From: CAG-411 sp963643465
GTDB taxonomy: Bacteria; Bacillota; Clostridia; Lachnospirales; Lachnospiraceae
NCBI GenBank assembly: GCA_963643465.1
Contig: CAVIJT010000007.1
Coordinates: 110,461 to 174,460 of the forward strand
DNA length: 64,000 nucleotides
Direction of reading: 5' to 3'
Below the pieces are notes generated by a model. That model was given only the letters and a program-made list of their open reading frames with translations, ran no database searches and was not told the origin of the DNA. The position numbers were made by a program, and so were the translations under genes. This document shows, piece by piece, positions 50,649 through 58,157 of this stretch; within the stretch, counting starts at the first letter, position 1, and each line of letters opens with the position of its first letter.

Positions 50649-51263
50649 ATGTTACTTAGTTATTTTCTAAAAGGCTTTTGCATCGGAATCATCTTTGGCG
50701 TTCCAGCAGGTGCCATTGGGGCATTAACGATAAGGCGTACATTGGCTTACGGATTTATGGCAGGATTTATAACTGGAATGGGGTCCTCCGTAGCTGATTT
50801 GCTTTATGCAGGTGTAGGGATCTTTGGACTTACTATAGTTTCTGATTTTGTAGAAGCCAACCAACAGATAATAAGTCTCATTGGCGGAATTGTCATTTGG
50901 GCATTAGGATTTTTTATCTGGAAAAACAATTCCATTCCAAAAGCAGAAGAGGAAAGCAAACAAAATTTGCCTACCTGTTTTTTCTCTTCTCTAGCTCTTG
51001 CTATAGCAAATCCCGCTATGTTACTAACTTTTTTAGCCGCATTTTCTATTTTTAAAATAAGTGGAAATCTGGATGTGTCAGATAAAAATTCTTTACTATT
51101 TGGAATTCTTATAGGTACTATCTGCTGGTGGGGCGGATTGACAGGAATTATTTCATTGTTCCGAAAAAAGATGACAGATCACATTTATATTTGGCTCAAC
51201 CGCATATTAGCCTTACTTTTATTTTTACTAGGAATAGTTGCTGTGATAAACGCATTTATTTAA
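50649..51263 (+). CDS. LysE/RhtB-family amino-acid exporter
   Basis: A 204-residue membrane protein with six hydrophobic helices. ATG 50649 follows GCAGGAAAAC and opens directly into the first helix (LLSYFLKGFCIGIIFGVPAGAIGALTIRR), which is the conserved LysE start with its GxPxG-like motif. The PAMLLTFLAAFSIF stretch matches the NP motif region (ANPAM). The family exports lysine, homoserine, threonine and related compounds; the substrate is not predictable. It stands after a regulatory-looking inverted repeat and before an unknown membrane protein. Confidence 0.87.
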   Translation: MLLSYFLKGFCIGIIFGVPAGAIGALTIRRTLAYGFMAGFITGMGSSVADLLYAGVGIFGLTIVSDFVEANQQIISLIGGIVIWALGFFIWKNNSIPKAEEESKQNLPTCFFSSLALAIANPAMLLTFLAAFSIFKISGNLDVSDKNSLLFGILIGTICWWGGLTGIISLFRKKMTDHIYIWLNRILALLLFLLGIVAVINAFI

Positions 51264-51288
51264 TGTACGCGAAAGGAGAAGAGTACAC

Positions 51289-51828
51289 ATGAAACTAACG
51301 AAAAACAAGAACGGATGGCATTCGCCAGGCGATGATGCAGCAGTAAAAAAAGATTTGCAAAAGAAATATGGATGGTTTTCAAATATCCTATATATGGTTC
51401 TGTTACTCATCATCAGTGGATATTTTCTTGTACAAACAGCACTGCATATTAATTCATATGGGATTGATGTTCTTAGTATCATAAAGGTGATACTTTTTGC
51501 TGTGCTTATCTTTATGAGTCTTTTAGGATTAAAAGGTATTCATATAGAATATACCCAATTTAAACAGGCACATTTTTATGTAAAAACTTGTAGAATTACA
51601 AAGTTTCGCGGCGAACCAGCTGGAAAACGCAACAATTGGTATGTTACAGTTGAAGAAGGAGACCATGAAACAGAGTATTACTGCAAAAATAATCCATGGC
51701 TTTCAAACGAGCAAATAGCTGCGAAAAAAGAAATTACCATTGCAACCTTTGATGACGTAACCACAGAAGAGGAGATATCTATGGTTTATATCTTAGACAA
51801 TGTATATCCAAATTATCGTGCGCAATAG
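51289..51828 (+). CDS. Membrane protein of unknown function
   Basis: A 179-residue protein I do not recognise. It has a charged cytoplasmic N-terminus (about 28 residues), two membrane helices (about 31-50 and 60-80) with a short loop, and a soluble C-terminal domain of about 95 residues. The latter includes a beta-rich RNNWYVTVEEGDHETEYYCKNN stretch, reminiscent of DUF3592-like modules but not clearly one. The ATG at 51289 follows GAAAGGAGAAG, 25 bases after the exporter gene, so the two may be cotranscribed. Confidence 0.7.
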   Translation: MKLTKNKNGWHSPGDDAAVKKDLQKKYGWFSNILYMVLLLIISGYFLVQTALHINSYGIDVLSIIKVILFAVLIFMSLLGLKGIHIEYTQFKQAHFYVKTCRITKFRGEPAGKRNNWYVTVEEGDHETEYYCKNNPWLSNEQIAAKKEITIATFDDVTTEEEISMVYILDNVYPNYRAQ

Positions 51829-51841
51829 TAAAACATTTTAT

Positions 51842-51901
51842 AAATAACTTGAATCTATATGAACATGGTTTTATGTTATATCATATAGATTCAAGTTATT
51901 T
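51842..51901. terminator. 21-bp inverted repeat between convergent genes
   Basis: AAATAACTTGAATCTATATGA (51842-51862) and its exact complement (51881-51901) flank an 18-base loop. The stem overlaps the last codons of the minus-strand HTH gene. It is AT-rich with terminal T-runs on both strands, fitting a bidirectional terminator. Confidence 0.8.
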
Positions 51902-52348
51902 TGAAAAAGCTATATCAGCTTTTGTACACAATCCTGCATACTCAAGTTCTAACAATAATTCTTCAATTTTTGTCATATTATATTTTTTGTTTATTCCATA
52001 AATGATAGCACTATCTCTTAAATCTCTTGCATAAAGAGGTGCATGATGTGCAACTTTTAGTAATATTTGCATTTCATCTAAGTTAAGTTCCATGCCAAAA
52101 CCAATACATGATAAACTATTTCTTGAAGGTGTTCTTGTACCATTAAACAACTGGTATCCATAAGTTCGTTCTAATTGTGCGTTCTTAATTACATCCGCCT
52201 TTTTCAATTGCTTTTTTTTAAGCAAAATTTCCAAATAATCGGATAATTCCATATCATATAATTCATTTTGATATTTTGCATAATATTCAGAAATCTTCAC
52301 ACCACTTGTTAATATTTCTAATAATTCTTGCGTTGATTTTTTTATCAT
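51896..52348 (-). CDS. XRE-like helix-turn-helix protein, kinase-linked
   Basis: A 150-residue protein with an HTH-like core: SDYLEILLKKKQLKKADVIKNAQLERTYGYQLFNGTRTPSRNSLSCI, in which the middle helices fit an XRE/lambda-type fold. An N-terminal helix (TQELLEILTSGVKISEYYAKYQ) and a C-terminal helical extension follow the pattern of a regulator with an extra interaction domain. It is divergent from a membrane Ser/Thr kinase gene 175 bases away. By position it may be the kinase substrate or the regulator of the kinase gene. The start ATG at 52348 has a weak ribosome site (GGAGTGAC). Confidence 0.7.
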   Translation of the reverse strand: MIKKSTQELLEILTSGVKISEYYAKYQNELYDMELSDYLEILLKKKQLKKADVIKNAQLERTYGYQLFNGTRTPSRNSLSCIGFGMELNLDEMQILLKVAHHAPLYARDLRDSAIIYGINKKYNMTKIEELLLELEYAGLCTKADIAFSK

Positions 52349-52402
52349 ATTGTCACTCCAGTATATTTATTAGTTTATCATTTTAGTATTTAACTACATT
52401 AA

Positions 52403-52431
52403 TTGAAAATTCCTTTTATTTATAGTAATAT
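52403..52431 (+). promoter_or_regulatory. Sigma-A type promoter for the kinase gene
   Basis: TTGAAA at 52403-52408, 17 bases, TAATAT at 52426-52431. It lies 93 bases before the kinase start, in the region shared with the divergent HTH gene. Confidence 0.55.
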
Positions 52432-52523
52432 TGTATGATACGGCAGATTTTTCCTGTTACTATTATTTTAAATGAAATAGAAAAAAAATACAAGAATACT
52501 CAAGTATATAGGAGAGTTTTCAA

Positions 52524-53576
52524 ATGAAAGAAAAATTTTTAAATGAAAAATACCAAACACTTATGCCTTTGGATAATAAAACCCCCTCACAAACCTTTCT
52601 TGTCTGCAATCGTCAGACCAATGCATTGATGGTAAAGAAAATACTTGAAAAATCACAGAAACCGATTTATTTTAAATTAAGCCAAATAAAGTCATCTTAT
52701 CTGGTACCCATTCATGAAATTATCGAAACGGAAACAAACTGTATTGTCTATGAAACTTACATAAGTGGAGAAAGTTTAGAAAGCATTTTAGCGCAAAATA
52801 TGCTCGATACAAATACAATAACAAGGTATATATCTATGCTATTAGATGTACTTTCTATATTACATAAAGAAGATATAATTCATCGCGATATTAAACCAGA
52901 GAATATTATTATTTCTAATGATGGAATTTTAAAATTACTAGATTTTGGAATTGCAAGGAAATATGATTCTAATAAACAATCAGACACAGTCATTATGGGG
53001 ACAGCAGGGTACGCTGCTCCAGAACAATATGGCTTTTTACAAACGAGTAAAAAAAGTGATATTTATTCTCTCGGAGTATTAATGAATGTGATGTTGACAG
53101 GAGAATTGCCTACACAAAAAATAGCCATACAAGAACCATTTCATGCTATCATTCAAAAATGTATACAAATGGATGCCAAAAACCGTTATGAATCTGTAGA
53201 AGAAATTCAGTATGAATTATTGAACATAGAACAAACAACTTCTCAGAAATTTTTTACTATTCTAAGAAAAATACCCGGTTTTCGAAGTGGACATTTTTAT
53301 AAAGAATTTATCGCATGTGCCTATTACTTAATTATCATTCCATATTTTATTGTAGATGTTTCAAAATATTGGAATACACCTAATTTTGCACTAGCATGGT
53401 TCACAGATTTATTGATGTTTACAGGCCCATATATATTTGCATTTAATATATTAGGAATCAATGATAAATTATTTAACGGAGCCAAGAAACAGGAGCGCCT
53501 AGGGCTAACCATAACACTTGCCATTCTATGTGTTTTTGTTGGTGCTTACTTCGCAACTTACCTAACCAATCAATAA
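52524..53576 (+). CDS. Membrane Ser/Thr protein kinase without PASTA domains
   Basis: A 350-residue Hanks-type kinase. The catalytic loop HRDIKPENII (about 117-126), DFGIAR (about 138-143), GTAGYAAPEQYG activation segment and DIYSLGVLMNVMLTGELP are intact. The glycine loop is weak, and a VKK lysine lies near residue 38. The C-terminal about 90 residues hold three hydrophobic helices and no external sensor domain, unlike PknB/PrkC with PASTA repeats. The ATG at 52524 follows TAGGAGAG. It is divergent from the HTH gene, and a DUF4352 protein follows downstream. Confidence 0.9.
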   Translation: MKEKFLNEKYQTLMPLDNKTPSQTFLVCNRQTNALMVKKILEKSQKPIYFKLSQIKSSYLVPIHEIIETETNCIVYETYISGESLESILAQNMLDTNTITRYISMLLDVLSILHKEDIIHRDIKPENIIISNDGILKLLDFGIARKYDSNKQSDTVIMGTAGYAAPEQYGFLQTSKKSDIYSLGVLMNVMLTGELPTQKIAIQEPFHAIIQKCIQMDAKNRYESVEEIQYELLNIEQTTSQKFFTILRKIPGFRSGHFYKEFIACAYYLIIIPYFIVDVSKYWNTPNFALAWFTDLLMFTGPYIFAFNILGINDKLFNGAKKQERLGLTITLAILCVFVGAYFATYLTNQ

Positions 53577-53732
53577 TATATTTTCTCTTTTGTGTGCATC
53601 AAGCACACCAATTCTGTTCAAAAATTGTTTATCATAATAAATATGATATCTAAGTCAAAGGGCTACAAATTTGTGAATAATGTACCTTTGCATCAAACAT
53701 CATAAGATAAAACAAAATGAGGAGGAAACAGT

Positions 53733-54305
53733 ATGAAAGAGAAAAAACCTATATGGAAGAAGTGGTGGTTTTGGTTGCTTATTGTTATTGTTATCGGTGT
53801 AATTGGAACAAGCAGTACCAACAATAACGATCCTAAAAAAGTGGCAACTACATCCACCCAGCAAAACAAAAGTGAGGAAATCAATTCAAAAGAGGAAGAG
53901 CAACAAGAGGAAGAATTTTACATAGGCGATGAAATCATTATGGGTGATTATATACTTACTGTAGACAAAACAGAAAACTCCAAAGGCACAGACTATGATA
54001 AGCCCAAAAAAGGCAATGAATTTTTAGTAATATCTGTTACTATAAAAAATAATGGCGATGATGAAATCTATTATAATCCATATGATTTTAGCGTACAAAA
54101 CGGAAATGGACAAGTTAATGATATTACTTTTACATCAATTGATTCAGATACAGCACTAAACTCTGGAAAACTAATTGCTGGTGGATCAGTCAGCGGAACG
54201 CTTGCATTTGAAGTACCCAAAAATGACAATAATCTATTATTGCGATATCAGCCAGATTTTTGGAGTGATAAAGAAATACAAATTCATTTAATAAAAGAGA
54301 ACTAA
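53733..54305 (+). CDS. DUF4352 membrane-anchored protein
   Basis: A 190-residue protein. A short basic N-terminus (KEKKPIWKKWW) leads into one membrane helix (about 10-27), then a low-complexity Ser/Glu/Gln linker. An external immunoglobulin-like DUF4352 domain follows (about 65-188), with VTIKNNGDDEIYYNPYDFSVQNGNG and the GGSVSGTLAFEVP strand typical of the family. The family is common in surface proteins of Gram-positives and has no known catalytic role. The ATG at 53733 follows GAGGAGGAAAC. Confidence 0.82.
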   Translation: MKEKKPIWKKWWFWLLIVIVIGVIGTSSTNNNDPKKVATTSTQQNKSEEINSKEEEQQEEEFYIGDEIIMGDYILTVDKTENSKGTDYDKPKKGNEFLVISVTIKNNGDDEIYYNPYDFSVQNGNGQVNDITFTSIDSDTALNSGKLIAGGSVSGTLAFEVPKNDNNLLLRYQPDFWSDKEIQIHLIKEN

Positions 54306-54318
54306 CTCTTAACATTCA

Positions 54319-54347
54319 CACCGGCTAAAAATAGCCGGTGTTCTTTT
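54319..54347 (+). terminator. Rho-independent terminator after the DUF4352 gene
   Basis: CACCGGCTA (54319-54327) pairs with TAGCCGGTG (54332-54340), followed by TTCTTTT. Confidence 0.85.
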
Positions 54348-54503
54348 GTTACCTATGTTACCCAATAATTATTTTTAAAAAACTTTTAAATATATGTATT
54401 TCTATTATATCTTGTTTTTTACTTTATCAAATGTCATAATAATAATGAAACAATCAATTCTTGTTACAACAACTAAAATTTTCTACTGGAAGGAAAACTG
54501 ATA

Positions 54504-55013
54504 ATGAAAGAAACAACAGTAAATACTTCATACCAAACGATTACTCATACATTTGCGCCTATTTACAATGCACAATCTGAGATATTAATACTCGGCTCAT
54601 TGCCATCCGTAAAATCCAGAGAAAATCAATTTTACTATGGACATCCTCAAAATCGTTTTTGGAAAGTTCTGGCAGCATTATTGCAATGTGACATACCTGA
54701 AACCATTGCTGAAAAAAAGGAAATGCTTCTTTCCCATCACATTGCCATATGGGATGTAATTAAGCAGTGTGATATCATTGGTTCTAGTGACAGTTCCATC
54801 AAAAATGTAATTGCAAATGACATGAATGAAATACTGGAACACGCCAATATCAAAACAATTTATGCCAATGGAAACAAAGCGTATGAATTATATAAGAAAC
54901 ATTGTTATCCTATGTGCCAAAGGGACATCATAAAATTACCATCTACCAGTCCAGCAAACGCAGCTTATCAACTACCTAAACTGACTGCAACATGGAAAAC
55001 TATTTTATTATAA
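54504..55013 (+). CDS. DNA-deoxyinosine glycosylase (UDG superfamily, family 6 type)
   Basis: A 169-residue base-excision repair enzyme. It shows the superfamily features: ILILGSLPSVKSRENQFYYGHPQNRFW near the N-terminus, where motif 1 has Ser in place of Asp/Asn, and the C-terminal motif LPSTSPANAA (about 148-157). This layout fits hypoxanthine-DNA glycosylases, which remove deaminated adenine from DNA. The ATG at 54504 follows TGGAAGGAAA. The double-esterase gene starts within 26 bases of its stop codon, so they may be cotranscribed without a clear functional link. Confidence 0.87.
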   Translation: MKETTVNTSYQTITHTFAPIYNAQSEILILGSLPSVKSRENQFYYGHPQNRFWKVLAALLQCDIPETIAEKKEMLLSHHIAIWDVIKQCDIIGSSDSSIKNVIANDMNEILEHANIKTIYANGNKAYELYKKHCYPMCQRDIIKLPSTSPANAAYQLPKLTATWKTILL

Positions 55014-55038
55014 TCGTTATATGGAGAGGAGAAGGGGT

Positions 55039-56598
55039 ATGAAAGTAAATGTTTTAAACGTAAGTAGGGAAGATTTTCCTAAAAGCACCACAACTGTAGA
55101 AGGAATGCAAGTCATTAATCCACCTTGCGACAACTATGAAATTGCTTATCACTATGATGTGAAATACCATGAGAGAGATGGCAGAGCCATGTATTTGCAA
55201 ATTTTGCAACCTGTAGATGTAAAAGAAAAAACAGCACTTATTCTTTTTATTCCTGGTTCTGCTTTTCACAGGCAGAATGTGAGAGAGCGTGTTCCACAAC
55301 TGGCATTACTTGCAGCAAAAGGTTTTTGCGTGGCATTACTTGAATATACTGGCTCAGAGGATGGAACTTTTCCAGCATTGATACAAGATGCCAAAGAGGG
55401 GATTCGCTACATGAGAATGCACAGTGACGAATATCATATTGACCCAGATGCCATTTTTACTATGGGAGATTCCTCTGGCGGCTATACCGCCATGATGGCA
55501 GGGCTGACAAATGGTGAAAAACGTTTTGAACTCTGTGCAGACTCCAGTGTATATAAAGTAAAAGGAATTATTGACTTTTTCGGTCCCACAGATATAACAA
55601 CCATGAACAACGAACCATCCTCACAAAATCATTCTGAGCCAAATAGTCCAGAAGGACAGCTTATCGGTCAAAAAGAAGTCCTTGCCAATCTGGAGCTTGC
55701 AGAACCAACAATTATCAAAAACTATATCCATAAGGATAAAGAATGTCCACCCCTTTTAATGTTTCATGGTAGCAATGATGAGTTAGTCCCATTTGGACAA
55801 AGTTGCGAATTATATCAAGCAATGCAGGCAGCAGGCAAGAAGGTTACGTTGTATCAAATTGAGGGCGCACACCACGGAGATCGACGTTTTTGGTCAAATA
55901 CGGTTTTGGATATGATAGTAGAATTTATCCATACATGTGAAAGAGCAACCAAAGAGACGTACCGAAAGACCATTGTCTGTTACGGAGACTCTAATACTTA
56001 TGGTTTTAACCCCAAAAATGGATTGCGTTATCCTTCCAATGTGCGTTGGACTGGACGACTTTCCAAGCTTCTTGGAAATGCCTACACTGTAGTGGAAGAG
56101 GGGTGCAATGGAAGAACTACCATCTTTGATGATCCAGAAGAAGGCTGGAAAAATGGCCTTTGCTATATAAAACCATGCTTGAATTCGCATAAACCTGTAG
56201 ACATCGTCATTTTAATGCTGGGAAGCAACGATTTGAAACAAACTTTTCATGCTAGCGCAAAAGAGATTGCCAACGGTGCTAAACAATTAGTGGAAGAAAT
56301 TTATGATTTTGCAGATCAAAAGCAGGAATTTCGACCTCACGTGGTTTTGGTGTCTCCACCAGTAGTCAGTCCCACCATTATAAATTCGTCTTTTTCCTAC
56401 GCTTTTGACGAAACAGCCATCCAGCGTTCCAAGGAATTTGCCCAATATTATTTAGAAGTAGCCCAAGAATGTAATTGTACCTTCGTGGATGCCGCTAACT
56501 ATGCAATTTCATCCGATATTGATGGATTGCATCTATCAGAAGAGGGACATGAGGCCCTTGCAGATGCCTTGAAACAAGTAGTTGAAAAAATCAGATAA
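55039..56598 (+). CDS. Fusion of alpha/beta-hydrolase and SGNH esterase domains
   Basis: A 519-residue protein with two different esterase folds. ATG 55039 is chosen because GAGAGGAGAAGGGG lies before it; an ATG at 55021 is within the ribosome site region. Domain 1 (about 25-300) is an alpha/beta hydrolase with nucleophile Ser145 (GDSSGGY), Asp247 (NDELVP) and His278/279 (GAHHGD). Domain 2 (about 310-519) is an SGNH hydrolase with Ser318 (GDSNT), Gly/Asn in EGCNGRTT, Asn397 (GSNDLK), and Asp495/His498 (DGLHLS). All catalytic residues are intact. No signal peptide is seen, so it acts inside the cell. It probably removes acetyl or other acyl groups from sugars. Confidence 0.9.
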   Translation: MKVNVLNVSREDFPKSTTTVEGMQVINPPCDNYEIAYHYDVKYHERDGRAMYLQILQPVDVKEKTALILFIPGSAFHRQNVRERVPQLALLAAKGFCVALLEYTGSEDGTFPALIQDAKEGIRYMRMHSDEYHIDPDAIFTMGDSSGGYTAMMAGLTNGEKRFELCADSSVYKVKGIIDFFGPTDITTMNNEPSSQNHSEPNSPEGQLIGQKEVLANLELAEPTIIKNYIHKDKECPPLLMFHGSNDELVPFGQSCELYQAMQAAGKKVTLYQIEGAHHGDRRFWSNTVLDMIVEFIHTCERATKETYRKTIVCYGDSNTYGFNPKNGLRYPSNVRWTGRLSKLLGNAYTVVEEGCNGRTTIFDDPEEGWKNGLCYIKPCLNSHKPVDIVILMLGSNDLKQTFHASAKEIANGAKQLVEEIYDFADQKQEFRPHVVLVSPPVVSPTIINSSFSYAFDETAIQRSKEFAQYYLEVAQECNCTFVDAANYAISSDIDGLHLSEEGHEALADALKQVVEKIR

Positions 56599-56641
56599 CA
56601 CAAAAATAGCCGCTGTATACCAATACGCGGTTATTTTTGTG
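56599..56641 (+). terminator. Terminator after the double-esterase gene
   Basis: CACAAAAATAGCCGC (56599-56613) pairs with GCGGTTATTTTTGTG (56627-56641), with one G-T pair. It has T-runs on both sides. Confidence 0.8.
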
Positions 56642-56798
56642 TTAAGAAGAGTGTATAAAACATTTCTACATCTATTCGTGAAATACCAGTTTTGCGAATA
56701 GATATATCATTTCATAAGACATAGGGCTAATCACAAACTAATTTGTACATCTCATCCATCAGCCTTTATCATATTACAAACATTCCCCCTAAAAACAA

Positions 56799-56848
56799 TA
56801 AAGCAGAACTTATCCAAATCTTTCATTTTAGAATAAACTCTGCTTTAT
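56799..56848 (-). terminator. Terminator after rubrerythrin
   Basis: ATAAAGCAGA (56799-56808) pairs with TCTGCTTTAT (56839-56848). The A-run near 56790-56795 gives a U-run on the minus strand. Confidence 0.75.
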
Positions 56849-56868
56849 AGGTTTTCTGATATAGCTAT

Positions 56869-57405
56869 TTAATAGTTTTCTGCATGTACTTCAAAATACG
56901 CCTGTGGATGCGCACACACTGGACATACTTCAGGAGCCTTAGTACCCACAACAATATGTCCGCAGTTTCTACATTCCCATACCTTTATTTCACTTTTTGC
57001 AAAAACTTCTGCCATTTCAACATTGTGAAGCAATGCACGATAGCGTTCCTCATGATGCTTTTCGATTTCTCCCACCATACGGAACTTCGCAGCTAACTCT
57101 GGAAATCCCTCTTCCTCTGCAGTTTTTGCAAATCCTTCATACATATCTGTCCATTCGTAGTTTTCACCCTCTGCAGCCGCTTTTAAATTTTCTGTTGTAT
57201 CACCAATTCCATTTAATTCCTTAAACCACATTTTAGCATGTTCTTTTTCGTTATCTGCAGTTTTTAAAAATAATGCTGCAATTTGCTCAAATCCTTCCTT
57301 TTTTGCTTTTGAGGCAAAATATGTATATTTGTTTCTTGCCTCTGACTCTCCTGCAAAAGCTGCCATTAAATTTTTCTCTGTCTGTGTTCCTTCATACTTA
57401 CTCAT
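56869..57405 (-). CDS. rbr: Rubrerythrin
   Basis: A 178-residue non-haem iron peroxidase that removes H2O2 in anaerobes. The ferritin-like domain has the diiron ligands in GESEARNKYTYFA and the EKEHAKMW helix, and again in EEGFPELAAKFRMVGEIEKHHEERY. The C-terminal rubredoxin-like domain binds iron by CRNCGH and CPVCAHP. Both metal sites are complete. The start ATG at 57405 has an excellent AGGAGG site. It is 11 bases downstream of a C-GCAxxG-C-C protein gene, so both form an oxidative-stress operon. Confidence 0.96.
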   Translation of the reverse strand: MSKYEGTQTEKNLMAAFAGESEARNKYTYFASKAKKEGFEQIAALFLKTADNEKEHAKMWFKELNGIGDTTENLKAAAEGENYEWTDMYEGFAKTAEEEGFPELAAKFRMVGEIEKHHEERYRALLHNVEMAEVFAKSEIKVWECRNCGHIVVGTKAPEVCPVCAHPQAYFEVHAENY

Positions 57406-57416
57406 ATCATATCCTC

Positions 57417-57821
57417 CTATAATTTTTCATTTATATTGAGTGCTGCCTCCAAAAATTCAGCCGCATCTCTTACGCAATCCTCACAAGCCCTTAACATTTG
57501 ACCTGTCTCAATACCTTTTAATTCCTTACAAACTACCGTTTGATTTCTTTCCTTAAAACAATTCATAATATACTTTGCATCCTGCATAGCCTTCACTCTT
57601 CCAGCCTCTTTATTTGCCATACCTATTACAGTACAAGCACCAGTAATGGCTCCACAAGTACCTTCCAAGGTTCCTCCGATTCCAGTTCCAAAAGATTGGG
57701 TAACAGCTTCCATTGTACTTTCTTCCATACCTGCTATATCGCAGTATGTACATGCTACAGCCTGAGCGCAATTCATTCCCTCTCTCTTTCTCTTAACTGC
57801 CAATTCTTTTCTTGAGTACAT
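57417..57821 (-). CDS. C-GCAxxG-C-C family redox protein
   Basis: A 134-residue protein. The second ATG (57821) is preferred because AAAGAAAGG lies before it. Conserved cysteines are spread in the family pattern: GMNCAQAV near residue 20, EGTCGAITGAC in the middle, a NCF and VVCKELKG segment, and ACEDCVRDAAEFL at the end. The family (C_GCAxxG_C_C) is thought to be redox-active or membrane-associated; its function is not established. It is the first gene of a two-gene operon with rubrerythrin, which supports a redox or oxidative-stress role by context. Confidence 0.85.
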   Translation of the reverse strand: MYSRKELAVKRKREGMNCAQAVACTYCDIAGMEESTMEAVTQSFGTGIGGTLEGTCGAITGACTVIGMANKEAGRVKAMQDAKYIMNCFKERNQTVVCKELKGIETGQMLRACEDCVRDAAEFLEAALNINEKL

Positions 57822-57918
57822 TATATTTACCAACCTTTCTTTTGATAACATCTACTCTACTGTCTAACTTCAAAAACAGTTATATCTATTATCGACCGAA
57901 TGAAAAAAAATCATTAAC

Positions 57919-58091
57919 TTAAATCCTAATCTCTAATTCAAATCTTTCCTTATCAAACGCAATATACTCTTGGCAAACACAAACTTCCCGTGGAACTACC
58001 TTTCCATAAGAAAACTCTTCTCCACAATAAAAACAACAAAATTGGTATCATAATAGCCCAACAAAGTACACTCTGCCTTTTCATTTGTCAC
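57919..58091 (-). pseudogene. Possible frameshifted small zinc-ribbon-like gene
   Basis: On the minus strand two frames join into one plausible peptide if a T-run near 58038-58042 has lost one base. The first frame reads VTNEKAECTLLGYYDTNF. The second reads CCFYCGEEFSYGKVVPREV, then CVCQEYIAFDKERFELEIRI and a stop. The C-x2-C and C-x-C pairs suggest metal binding. There is no clear ribosome site, so this is a weak call. Confidence 0.3.
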
Positions 58092-58107
58092 AAAGGGCAA
58101 AACAATT

Positions 58108-58153
58108 GAAAAATAAGCAGGAAAAACATATCACAACGTCTTTTCCTGCTTAT
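58108..58153 (-). terminator. Terminator of the EIIC-EAL gene
   Basis: A perfect 13-bp stem, ATAAGCAGGAAAA (58113-58125) with TTTTCCTGCTTAT (58141-58153). The minus strand continues into a U-run from the A-run at 58108-58112. Confidence 0.9.
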
Positions 58154-58157
58154 ATCC

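Larger units (their letters stand above)
57822..58157. other. Intergenic region with possible gene remnant
   Basis: No intact gene is seen in these 336 bases. They hold the start region of the two-gene redox operon, a possible frameshifted remnant (57919-58091) and the terminator of the EAL gene. Confidence 0.5.
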
